DNA of 64,000 nt from Rhynchosporium graminicola (Eukaryota > Ascomycota > Leotiomycetes > Helotiales > Ploettnerulaceae): the NCBI GenBank assembly GCA_900074885.1, contig FJUW01000008.1, forward strand, positions 250,495 through 314,494. The letters run 5' to 3'. The notes beneath the pieces are model-generated. The model was given only the letters and a program-made list of their open reading frames with translations, did no database searches and was not told the origin of the DNA. This document shows, in pieces, positions 48,471 to 59,844 of the stretch (its first letter is position 1; the number at the start of each line of letters is the position of its first letter). The translations under genes and the position numbers were made by a program.

Positions 48471-51151
48471 ACACAATAGGGTAGATGCGATAGCCAGGTT
48501 TAGGAAGAAACAATTGAAGGATTTCGATCAGAAGACCTTCTCAGATATCCTAGAAGAGGTAAACGCACATTGAATAGTCGACTCCGCCAGGCTGACCCTT
48601 CTCGCGCGCTCCTAAACAGGCATCGGAATATATGGGCCTTCCATTACTAGGGCATAATCGTGAAGTCGATATGGAGTCCTTTTCACATAACAAAGTTTTG
48701 AAAATTGAGCTCTCAGGACCAGAATACGAGCACTTCAGTGTTATTGACCTCCCTGGCCTCTTCCGAAGTATTGTTCTCTTTCAAAGCTTGCAGGCTTTTC
48801 GGTCTTGCTAAAACCTTTTAGAGCCTACGGCAGGCCAGACGACGAAATTAGATATGGATTTGGTCAGGCAGATGGTAAGCAAGCAACTAAGCAACTTACG
48901 AAGTATTATATTATAAGCAGACAACTGGCTTCACTTGACAAAATGCCGCTTACATTAGTAGAGCCGTAGCTCCTGCAATGAGTAACATTGCTACCCAATA
49001 AATTATTCAAATAGCAGGAGATGCCGATCCCTATAGTCAACGCACGCTTAGAGTTTTGACCAAGCCCGACCTGGTAGACAAAGGAGCCGAAGACAAGGTT
49101 GGACGGTGCTCGCGAATTATGAGACCTTGCTGACACAGCACCAGATCTTAGATCTTATTAACAATACAAAGGGCAAAGGTCGTTTTGAGCTCGGATATAC
49201 TATTATCTGCAACAGGAGTTAGAGCGACCTCAGTATCACATTCGACGAGCGTAATACAAAGGAGGTCGCCTTCTTCAACTAATTCCCCTGGAGCTCCATT
49301 CCAAGGGAGAGAGCGGGTATCACAGCCTTGAAACAACGTCTGAACAAATTATTAGTCGACGTCACCCGGAAAAGTTTCCAAGGGGTCGCTATGGATATTC
49401 GAAGGTTAATAGGAAAAATCGAGCAGCAGTTGTAGGTCATCGGCCCTGTAAGACAGACAGCATATGAATAACGAAACCACCTCATCAACGTCGCTTCCAA
49501 ATTCCGTGACATTTCGGCGAAAGCAATTGATATATACTACGGCCGGGACCAATGCTTCGAAATGGATGACGTCTTCAGACTAGCTACACTTATCGTGAAG
49601 ATGAATAAGGACTTTTCTAAGATAGTTCACAAGGAAGGATTTACTCGAGCTTTCAACGGCTCTCTGGGCTTATCCATTCCTGATGAACTCCCGGACGATG
49701 CTACCGCGCACTCCTCTGTACAGACCTCAGGTATTACGATTGAAGCACTAGAGTATCCAGAGTTGCGAAGCATTATGGCCCAGGCAGAAGCGCGGCCAGA
49801 ACCTGCTGAGGATAGTATTATGAAATGGATCGCATACAAGTACAATCGATCCAAAGAGTTTAAAGTTAGCACGACCAACCCGTCTCTTCTGCCATCGCTG
49901 TTCGCCGAACAATCACGAGCATAGGGTTTCCATGCGCTCAATCACGTGACAAATATAATACGCAAAATCCATCACTTCAACTACAAGGTTCTTCAGTACT
50001 ACTGCAAAGATGATACGCTCTGCGACAGGCTCTGGGATAAGCTGCTCCAGTCTCTTCTCCCATCATATGAGAAAGCAGTACAGCAGGCTTCCTTCTTGGT
50101 CGAGATCGAGCGACATGGAAACCTGATAACGACGAATCATTATTTCGCGGAGAACGTGCGTAAAGCACGAGAAGCACGTTAGAAGCTTCGATTTGAGGCC
50201 CTGACGTCATAGCAGACAAAGGATATTCCCGGAGAGCCGCTCTTACTCCTCAAAGACATACTAGGAGCAGTCATAAGCAACGATGACCAGATGATTCAAG
50301 ACCTGCACGATATACTGAAGTCATATTACAAGGTCGCTCGGAAGAGATTCGTCGACGCCGTCTGTTTACAAGCAGTTGATCACTTTCTCGTTAGTAGTAC
50401 AACCAGTCCCCTCTGGATCTTCTCCCCACATTTCATTAGCAAGATATCAGAAACCGAGCTCCATCAGATCGCGGGCGATAAAGAAGAGACTATCTAGATA
50501 AGAAACTTGCTCGAAACAGAACTCGGCAGTCTAAGGGCAGGGGAGAAAATTCTAGAAGTTAGAATTTCGTACATAACCAGATGGAGGTGCACAAAGCTTT
50601 ATTGGCTCATTTAGTGTTCGTCCTACTAATTCCAATGCCTTTTAAATAAGCGTAACACGTGAATGGACATAAGAACAAATTGTCAACACAGAAGATATCT
50701 GTCAGAGGTATACTCCTATAGGCTTGCTCTTGGGACCCTCTTGTCGTGTGAGATTAGGCTTTTTTCACTCAGTCCTTCCCTTCAAAGTTACTACATCGGT
50801 ATACGGCAGCTCGCCCTACTTTCAAGCCCTCTACTCGGCGAGATATGTTTATTCGTAGACTAGGATGACATAGCCTGAAGATGCGATTGCGTCCCCGGAC
50901 TAACAAGATCCAAAGCTCATATAGACGTTTTCCATAGAGAGATTGAATCAGTCAAAGGTATAAACAGCAGGTAAATTCAACGAGGCTGACTGATATAAAA
51001 TTTAGTCAAGATCGACGAGATAAGACGGGATATGCGCGAAGTAGAGGCGCAAAAGGACATCCTAAAGGCAGACCTCGAGCGGCTAGGAGTTAGAACTAGT
51101 TTAGACTCTAGTATGAAGAGCTCAGGCAAGAAACGACGTCATAAAGGGTGA
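48471..51151 (+). pseudogene. Dynamin-like GTPase C, P-loop part missing
   Basis: The recognisable part starts after the P-loop with 'KKQLKDFDQKTFSDILEEV'. It continues with 'HFSVIDLPGLF', an apparent intron (GTATTG...TTTTAG) and 'TAGQTTKLDMDLVRQM', then 'VLTKPDLVDKG' near 49050. The stalk follows as stop-separated pieces (49562-49924, 49946-50182). The GED is 'ILKSYYKVARKRFVDAVCLQAVDHFL' at 50291-50497. Stops in these pieces are TAG, including 49922, 50180, one near 50207 and 50495, all fitting CAG-to-TAG. A basic coiled-coil tail ends at TGA 51149-51151. The nucleotide-binding end has been lost or has decayed beyond recognition. Confidence 0.8.
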
Positions 51152-52008
51152 GATTGGGGATCCATCGCAGCCGCTTTCAGTGCTTGCCATCTTCAGTGGC
51201 ATTCATTTCCATTATACTTTAACCATCTACCTACCACTCACATCCACCTCAGACTCTTACGCTATTCAACTCATTTCTCAGAACCTCCGCAACTGATCTA
51301 CCGCGTCTTGAAGAGGTTCAGTTAGTCAGACCCTGGAGCTTGGATATTTCTATCGCCCGAGAGGCGAAGAGCTTCGTTCAGCCATGTGTCTGAACCCTAG
51401 GCAGGTTGAAGCCAAACTGCACCTTTCTCCCTTAGCGATTAGGGGCTCGCTTAAACAGCCGAACAACAATATCCAGAAGTCCCACCTTTTTACCCCTTTC
51501 CGTTTGTAGGAGTCTAATAATCATGTATATACAGGAATATTAATAACCGGCAAAGTTCGTCTTTATGAGGCCCACATGTGATGCGAGGAAACCTGAAGGC
51601 TGCTCAGCTGCACTAGGATACCATGCAAGTTTCCAGAGACCGAAATCGAGCCGGAACAGGAGCGGATATAGGAATGCTCGATCTTCGTAGGACATTGAAC
51701 GATTCACTATCTAAGGCTATAATACTCCATATCTCGATAGTTTTAAAGTAGGGGGAGAGATAAATTAGAAACATATTTTATTATTATCTTTTGTTCAAAA
51801 CGATAGTAATAGGTTATCTGCATATTATCAACTTCGCTTATCAACAGCAGCGTCTTCGACTAACTCTTCTGCTTGATCATCTACAAAACACAGTCAAGCC
51901 CAATACTTCCATCCTCGGCGATCATTCCGAAGCCAGCTAGATGTAGTTCGTTTTCATTTTCTGATGCAGGTAGCAGCTGCTATATGAGAGTATCCCATGT
52001 AGCGTGCA
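51152..52008. other. Intergenic, nothing recognised
   Basis: No recognised frame, repeat or RNA gene. Confidence 0.35.
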
Positions 52009-54017
52009 TTATATCCTTTCCCAGAAAGTCTCCAATGCAGCACGACCAGCAGATTTAAGGCATGTCAGTAGCATATTCAGATAACCGACAGTATCACTTT
52101 TTCGCCTCTTTCGTGTAGTTCTTTTCGAAAGTTGTGTAGAAGCATGAATGGGAAGGAGAACCGGGCTTCTAATCTTCTGACGTCGAGTAGCAGCTTTCAT
52201 CGTTACTTGATGATTGTATCGCTGGGCTGAGGGAGCTCGTCTTCGCCTCTTCCGATGATAGTGTCCTCCCGTATGTCGTGACCTTCGAGTCCTATGATGA
52301 TGAGACCGCTTTTCTACATATTGCAACTCCTCATCGGGATCGTTGAAAGTGAGAATTTCGAGTTTTGGAAATACTGCAAGGGGAGCCTGCAAGTATTCAA
52401 TAGTCTCCAGATGTCGAGGTAATGATCCCTCCTCAGTTACAGGTGAGCTTGATATCTCGGTATTAACCCTGTCCTGGTGTAGTTCACTAATTCCTCTCTC
52501 CCGTGGTTCAAGTCGCACGTCTGGGTGTTCCCCTCTATTTCTTAGAGGCATACGGGAGGTACTCAAACCCACACCCTCATCGGATTCTACGACTACCCCT
52601 GGGTTTTCCAGACTGTGAGCTCGCGCTGTTATTGTTGCTCGCGAAAAGTTCGCCACGGACTCTTTCAAGAACGCTAATAGTTTATGCTGAGGCCTTGTCA
52701 CTTTATCTATTTTATGTGCTAGAAGCGAATCTAGGTCTGAGAGGGCTTTCATGAAAATGGCTCCTCTAGCTTGCGACTCGAATGTTACGTCTGCAGGAAG
52801 CGTCCAGAGACAGTAAAGTTGCTGATGCTGGCCCTTAATAGCAAAGAAGTTATGGAACCGTATAAAATTCGCACAGAGATAGCATGACCTTTTGCTGATG
52901 CCGATATAGTTTGTAGCTAATACAATCTGCGGATGCTCTTCATAAAAGGTGAGCAATAGCATTTCTGCGTGGACGATATACTTCTGCTATCTTTGAAGCA
53001 GCTGTTGTATCTCCACGACTTGCAATCGAGATCTTGTTGATAATGCTGGCATCCTTCTTCTTATATCCTTAATAGAGAAGTCTTGAAGGACATTGACTCT
53101 TCGAGATATTGAGGGGACTGTTTCGAAATTAATTTGTATGTGTCTCAGGGTAGCATATCTAGCTACCTGGACTAGGCTCACTGCACTGCGGAAGAACTTT
53201 GCAACTTTGCCTATCCTTTCCAAGATTTGGGAGGATTGCTTTCGTAGCTGACACTGAGTGCGGACCAGATTATGAAAATCGATGGAGTGACGAACGTTGT
53301 AGGCTAGTCGTGCCAATTGCTTAATCGCCTCAAGATCTGTGGTAATGTGTAACTTGTCAACGAGTTCTCGTATTTCTGTCCAGTGGCTTTTAGCTAGTCG
53401 TTCGGATTCCTCGTTCTCGTCAAGATCGACATCTTTACAAGCCCCTAGTTTCCCTGGCTCGACCGGGCGTGCCTTCATTTGAGTATCAACTCTTACACTC
53501 AGCTGTTGGGAAGGTGTACAGAATTGATGAACAAGGTTCCATAAGCCGGTTCTCCCCGCGATTTGTTTTGAGATGCGAGAGCGATAACCTTCTGTGATTA
53601 ATTCAAAGCATAAATCTTGTGCTATGGCAATTGATAAATCTTACATAATATTAGTATCATACTCAGCAGCATAGAGTTACACGATATACCTCTCTGTCTC
53701 ACCCGATTCATTATCCCTGTGATCTGCGACAACCTTTGGCGAGCCTGGACATTGAAATCCTCGTTCTTGGCTATGCGTATCGTGATCTCTTTGCTATTAC
53801 TTTGGCTTAATTCGAGACACGCTGCGGTCACATTTGGGGCTCCTCCAGGACTAGCTGCAACAAGTGCAAAGCTATCCAAGAAGTGCCTTGCCGAGGGAAG
53901 ATCTAGCTTGTTTTGGACGTTAATATTAAGTTGGCTCGGAGACTCTTCTTTCTGGGAGCGTGAGCACGCTTCAAGGAAAACAGCTTTCTCGTGGAAGGCT
54001 AGTTCGTCAATCTTCAT
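52009..54017 (-). pseudogene. Fungal nucleic-acid/nucleotide deaminase (OTT_1508-like), one stop
   Basis: Exon 1 (54017-53690) and exon 2 (53639-52009) join in frame to 653 codons across a 50-bp intron with GTATAT donor and TACTAAT branch. The only defect is TAG at 52987-52989 (codon 327), where Trp is likely, so TGG-to-TAG. The deaminase core follows directly: zinc-binding His and catalytic Glu in 'VHAE' (residues 332-335), then 'NYIGISKRSCYLCANFI' with the Cys pair at 362 and 365. This matches the fungal and bacterial OTT_1508-type family of the cytidine-deaminase fold. N-terminal helices have no known domain; the C-terminus is Arg/Lys-rich ('HYHRKRRRRAPS'), a possible nuclear signal. The stop lies just before the catalytic domain, so the truncated product would be inactive. 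Confidence 0.85.
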
Positions 54018-54391
54018 CTACACGTTTCGAGGATACATGCTAACAACGAGAAGTGCTTGCGGTGATGATTATGTCAACGACTCCCTTCCTGGACTGTTTC
54101 GAAACTTGGTATCTTCCTAGACGGACCACAGAAGTCAGGAGTCGATCAAAAAGGGTATAGTCCTCCTCGTGATATCATTCTCGCCTATCGCAATTAATAC
54201 AGAAGTTGGTGTTGTTCATGCACGTATATATAGCTTGTATTCCCACACGTTTTGGAGGGCCAATAAAAGAACTGATTCTTCATCATCCTGCAGTATATAT
54301 TGCAGGTCACATATCGACGCTGATTCGTTCGATCCTATTGTGTTGACTCCTTCTAGAATGTCTTTCTGTCGATCGTCAGGGCTACTTTAAT
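54018..54391. other. Intergenic, nothing recognised
   Basis: Upstream region of the deaminase gene. No separate element was recognised. Confidence 0.3.
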
Positions 54392-56430
54392 TCAAATAAA
54401 AGGCAGAGAGGAACAGGAGGCTCTGGAGAAGGCTCTGAAGAAGCGGGCTGTCTTGAAAAAGCAGGAACCTATTGAAGGCGAAGAAAGCCCAGAAGTAGGC
54501 GGTATAGGCAATGTTGAAGACGAGAAAAGCTGTAAAGCAGCGGGCGAGGCTGGAAGAGCAAGAGGTTTTGAAGAAGATGAAGGAGATGAAGGCCTGGACG
54601 AGTGTGGACTGTTAAGTGCCACTATCCTATCAAGTCATACGGATGTATTACAGAGAGCCTGGACGTCAATTGTTTATAGAACAAGAACTATGGCCCTGAA
54701 TGCAACCGCAGGATCGCAGCCCCGCATAACGCAAGGCCGTTGAGGGAGGTTCAGTGACGGGTGCTTGCGATAGGCATTGCGGTGCAATCAGCTACGCTAG
54801 ACTGGCCCCTCCCGCGACAACGGCACCCCCGCCCTAGCCTTGGTCGTAGCGTGCTGCCTAATAACCCCAATAAGCTGACGCTAAGACAGGAAACCAAACG
54901 ATAATCTCCTCAGATCTTCTCATATCATCACGAACTTCCTAAGCTCGATCTAAGCCTCTAATATTTTTAATAATTAAGTAAGTAAAGCTAATCCGAATAC
55001 TGCTATTCTTCTTCTTTTCTACTAACGGAGTAAATAGTAAGGCTTATTATTCACGCTGCAAACGGAAGTTCTTATTATAGCAAGTATTATAGTAGTATCA
55101 CGATGATTCCGCGAGCTATAATAGGTACGAGGTCTATGGATTCGATAGTTCTATATAAGAGAAATCATCAGAATATTACCGGACGACAGTATATCGAGTT
55201 ATCTGCCTAGGCTACGACGATAAAGAGAGAACGATATAAGTTTCTAGGTCGTAAGAGTATTTCAATTATCTAAAGGAGTAAAATATTTGTAAAACTTACT
55301 AGATACACTTCGAAAGCAGTAGTAACCTTAAAAATATAAGCGAAGGCTTATCTTTTCAAAACTTATAATTAACACTAGCTCTAGTATTAGATAGTATATT
55401 TAGAACAGTCGATTAAATATTACAGTTACTACCGAATATTCAGAACCTATCCCGTAATGATAATATACTTAGAGTCCGGTATATACGACTCCGCGATTAA
55501 TATAATCGATTTGAATGAATCTGCTGCCAAGTGTTACTAGTAGAAGATATATCCTATCATTCGAGTATACCGAGACAGTTTATCTATTTAAGTACCCAGA
55601 ATACGTTACTGTTTTTTATAAAGCTATCAGGTCTATTTCAATACGCGTATAGTAAGGCGTGTAATTAAAATCTGAATAGAGGCAAGATAGGTAAACTAGT
55701 CAGATAGCTAGAGGTCCAGCATAGCGGGAGTGGGAGTAGGAGTAGGAGTGGGAGTGGGAGTGGGAGTAGGAGTGGAAGTAGGCGTGATTAAGTAGCTGAA
55801 TTAATTATTAACTATCTAATTCCAAAACTAAAACTTTACTATAAAGCTTCGCTTCTCGCTATAGTATTTCCTAGTAAGTAGACGTTTATATTAAAAGGGA
55901 CTAAAAACTAAATACTAGTATATACTAAAACTCCCTAATAGCTTCTTATTTACGAAGTATTAATAGCCTTACTACTATATACAGAAGATACGTTAGCTAA
56001 CTCCTATATAAAGTTGCAGGAATATTATAGGGCTCAGACGTCTAACTATATACTAAAAGGCTATAAACTATTATATAGATTAGGAAATATCCGCTTAAGT
56101 TCTTAGCCCTTCTATAAAAAGAGTAGTAAGGAATATAGATTCCTTATCCTACTCGATAATTATAGTCTACTATAGATAGCCGTATCTGTTCGCTTTCCCT
56201 TTCCGCTCTTACTTACCTAAGCGCCTTATCTTATACTCTTATACCAATTGATTCTCGCTGTTGCAACCGCCTCGAAACAGATTATTATATGCGAGCCATA
56301 TATGCCCCTTATCTCCTCAAAATCCCAATCTCTAATATCCGTAGCATAATCTTGTTTTTTCTCAGAAGATATTCCTACGAACCTGCTTCCTTTAATATTA
56401 TATTCTTATCATAGCTACTATTATAGGATT
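54392..56430. other. AT-rich, RIP-like decayed sequence
   Basis: At its left end (54400-54640) is a charged, coiled-coil-like remnant seen in two frames; it resembles the Lys/Glu/Arg-rich C-terminal tails of fungal pogo-type transposases, but is too short to assign. From 54890 the sequence is rich in TA dinucleotides and stop codons in all frames, as in heavily RIP-mutated repeats. No intact coding sequence was seen. Confidence 0.5.
55726..55785. repeat. GGGAGT hexamer microsatellite
   Basis: About ten copies of GGGAGT and its variants GTAGGA and GGAAGT lie in a row, the only G-rich island in a strongly AT-rich stretch. The strand containing it is purine-rich. Confidence 0.85.
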
Positions 56431-56439
56431 ACACTTAAT

Positions 56440-57075
56440 AGCTGACCTTCGGTCGGTTGAACAGATTCAGCTCCTCGATTTGGTCGATTCTCTCCGTGCG
56501 GAAGGATTAAGTGAATTTACCGCCTTGCCTCAGCTGATTATCTGTGAAGATTAATTAAGCGGTAAAAGTTCCCTCCTCGAAGGGATTTCCGGAGTTCCGT
56601 TCCTACGGAAGGATAATCTCTGCATACGATTTGCAACGGAGGTTATCCCATAGTATCTTTGGCTTGCTCAAAGAGGGTAATAAAGTCTCCAAGGGAGGAG
56701 ACTTCATGTCGAAATTGCCAAAGCCGATCCTGATCGGCTGACGATCGACCTTTCCCAGGGACCTATATCACATCAGTATCTGTTGAAAGACCAACCAAAG
56801 AAACTCTGACTTCGGAGTCGTGAGCTCTACGTAAGCTGTTATCTATTGGTAGGAACGCATTCACCGAAGACATTCTTCGAGTTGAGATCTCAGGGCTAAC
56901 AAGCATAACTTACTATCGTCGACCTCCCTGGTTTAATTCACTCGCATAATAAACACCAAACCGAACATGACGTTGACCTTGTTACCTCGTGGCCAAATAC
57001 ATGGCGAACCCAAGGAGTATCATTCTCGCTGTGGTGTCCGCTAAGAACGACTTCCCGAATCAAATTGTAAGGAAT
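56440..57075 (+). pseudogene. Dynamin-like GTPase D, 5' fragment
   Basis: The start reads 'QIQLLDLVDSLRAEGLSEFTALPQLIICED', then TAA where the Gln of the P-loop GDQ should be, then 'LSGKSSLLEGISGVPFLRKDNLCIRFATEVI', so the GTPase P-loop is plain apart from the stop. After a degraded stretch it resumes with 'NPRSIILAVVSAKNDFPNQIV' and runs into an apparent intron donor (GTAAGG). The stalk and GED were not found downstream. The opening aligns with dynamin pseudogene B, so these are one subfamily. Confidence 0.75.
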
Positions 57076-58066
57076 TGAGCTTTTCACTCATGGACGTAGC
57101 AGCTTACACTATTGCAAGGTCGAGGAAGTTAGTGTCGTGGATTAAAAATCGAGCCAGATTAGACTGATCAGAGGCTGATTTCTCGATCGCTGGCGAAGCC
57201 GATTGGCAGAGTCCTGGGTTGGGGAGGAGGATTGCGGTTGATATCAATGAATAGATTGGTTTGTATTATTCAGTGAGTGCAATGCCGAAAGATATGCTCC
57301 TGAGTGGCCTTACCTTCTGAATCACTCGAGTTGAAGTCCTCACCGCTTTTTGGTGTAATGGGATATGTCAAGGAAATGATTTAATGCCCGCTATTCCATC
57401 TAACAACGACATGTCGTTGCTTTTACTCAGAGGGCGGAATGTTAGCTCTCGAAACTCAAAAGGAATAACCCTGGGCTGTTTCTTTGTATTCTCCTATCTC
57501 CGTATTAACTCTCAGTGAAAGCGTGTCTATCTATCCGTTTTTTGAGAATATGTTAAGACTGATATACTGGCTGAAGGGAAATAATACCTCATTTATTTAA
57601 TACCTCTTTGAGAACTTGGCCTGTTTTGTTCTACTCCTCTCTTGGAGATTCTTGTGCGAAGTCATCCTTTATAACACTACCTATCGAACTCGCTTCAAGT
57701 ATTGCTTTACCCAAACTTGACCTGTGGCACTCCTACTTGGGGCTATTTTTGCGGCTAATGATGATGAGAACACTTTTTGCGAAACGCATCTGGTTGATCT
57801 TGACTAACTGGGATTTACTGCAGGGTGATAAACCAAACACTGTTTCATATCGGGCCCCGAGGATAGGTTCCCCAAAGAAGTGTGGGGTTACAAGCTATGT
57901 ATGCGTGCATTAAGCACACTTATTTCAGTTTAATTGCGACAGATGAGAGAAGTAAATCATGGGATTGGACGAGCTAGTCTCCCACACGAAAAGCCAATTT
58001 CCTCGCCCGTCACTCCTTTAATTCTATCTTGTACTTTCCGAAAGTGCGTTATCAGCGGATAAAAAG
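57076..58066. other. Intergenic, decayed
   Basis: This may contain further unrecognisable dynamin D sequence at its left end. The forward frame at 57608-57913 has no ATG or motif. Confidence 0.3.
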
Positions 58067-58390
58067 CTAGGTTAGAAATGCCGCAAGTGTAGCTGTTATA
58101 GCAGCAACACCTGTAAATGTTGGCGTCGCAAAACCCAGTATCCCAACACTTGTGAGGGTTGCAAAAATTCCTGCTGTGGGAGTAAACCCTCCATATATCC
58201 AGGACTGGAAGGCGGCTGCTAAGGATCCTATTATACTAGTAAAGATTAGATACGACTGTAGCAAATAGGGTTTGAAAGACGGTAGTAGTGTGCTAAACGT
58301 CCATGTAGAACTCACCAGACAAGATGCCTCCCGGCCCAAAACCCATGGTCATCAAAACTGTAATCATGAGCGTGAAAGTGATCCACTAGG
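58067..58390 (-). pseudogene. Ifi-6-16 (ISG12)-like small hydrophobic protein, remnant
   Basis: Two coding pieces join across an 88-bp intron (58315-58228; GTGAGT donor, ATAATAG acceptor): 'MITVLMTMGFGPGGILSG' and 'SLAAAFQSWIYGGFTPTAGIFATLTSVGILG', ending at 58067. The GFGPGGI-xxGS-xAAxxQS pattern and the Gly/Ala-rich hydrophobic helices are those of the Ifi-6-16 family, small membrane proteins of mitochondria or ER in animals and of unknown role in fungi. Upstream, an in-frame TAG about 30 codons before the intron and a TGA before that block extension to a start codon. The N-terminus is therefore lost, or lies in an exon I cannot place. Confidence 0.55.
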
Positions 58391-59844
58391 CTGTGAGAAT
58401 TGCTATAACATCTCTTTGGTGTCAACAAGTGCCTTGCTTATATTTTTGAATGAAGAACATATACAGGGCTGTGAAAGCTAGGTTGTTAAATCCTGCCAGT
58501 GCATTGATATCTATTCCCAGATCAGGGATCTGTTAGTAAGGAAAGAACTTGCAGTGTCTTTGAAGCTATTCTGGTGAGTGAAGTTTAATGAGGCTATGAG
58601 CAGGCGATACATGACTGATGAGATACTGTAGGTGGATAAGGATAAGTCTTAGTCTGATATCGAGGTTTTCAATCAGAATGTCGTTTGAATAGGACGCGGA
58701 CGACGATTTTGGGGCACTAAGAACAGAAGGATGTTTGCTGAGGAGGAAGATAGCGAGGCGTCGAAACTAATACTCTCCCCTCGCACATGATGTAAGACGT
58801 TGCGGGCTCTACCTAAACCCTTTCCTTTTATAGCTTCCGCGAGGATGCATAGTTACACGACCTTAAGCCGGTGAGCGAAGTCTCTGCCGTCATAGAGTCT
58901 CTCCCTAGTACGTTCCTCGTCTGCTCTTCGTATCAGATGTCGCAACTAAGACAGAGATGCTATCTAGCTGATGGCCCTGCTTATTATTCAGGTGACCCCA
59001 TATAGCTGCAACAGGTCGAGTGCCGTTAAAGAGGGCCGTGATGCTGGCTCGGAATTTTTCGTTCATATCCGTTGTGCGTATGTAATTATATCCACAGGGA
59101 CTATGCCGTAAAGTGGATGCGAAATAATTCTTATTCTAGTCTGATGTATGTCTAAAAAGTTTAATGTCATTCGTATCGAGCGTTTCAAGAAAGCATGTGA
59201 CTCAAACCTATAACGATAAGTCAAAGTCTAAGAGGTGTGGGAGTATAGAATGAGACTATCAATTCCGTTATAAACGCGAGGCTGAAAACACTAATCATCT
59301 GTATACTTTATAAGGCCTCCTGCATCTTGCTGCGCGTCATGACCTTACTTGTTATTGGAGAGGCGGAGCCCGGGGCCCCCTGCTATGCGCATCCATGAAT
59401 TGATGAGACGAACCGGCAATTTATGATGATCTAGGGTTGCGTCTTTTGTACCGCTGGATGTTCATGGAACGACTTGCACCAGCTGACTAGGCTGCTTGAA
59501 CTACCAAATGTTGCTGTTTTGCTTCTATATAATCTGCGGCTACGAAGCATGCGAATTCAAAGATGTTTATATTGTATGTCCTCTTAAACATTCCTTGACC
59601 TAACTACTCCGGCAATAATAGCCGAATAGTCTCCTTCTATTATGACTAAAACCCTTTGCCTATAGCACCGGCAGACTCTTTTCGCCCTCCCATATCCTAA
59701 TCTACCCAACCACAAACCTTGGAGCTATTCGACTTCAAGCTCCGCATGAACGTGCTGAAGGCTAAGAACAAGCTCTTAGTAGACATAACTACTCGAATTG
59801 TTGCGTTTTTAGTCAACAGTCTCGAGCCTAAGCTTGAGTAAACG
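58391..59844. other. Intergenic, nothing recognised
   Basis: No recognised frame or repeat. A GC-rich patch at 59350-59395 stands out from the AT-rich surroundings but suggests nothing specific. Confidence 0.3.

Noticed and set aside
57960..58020. Another copy of the Tc1-type end (GGACGAG...CCCAC...CGAAAAG)
   Set aside because: The match needs several gaps, no partner repeat was found nearby and no TA duplication is visible.
21540..59500. Shared motif CACCAGCTGACTAGG near 21560 and 59478 as the ends of a larger element
   Set aside because: The shared stretch is under 20 bases, the flanks diverge at once, and no coding content suggests an element between them.
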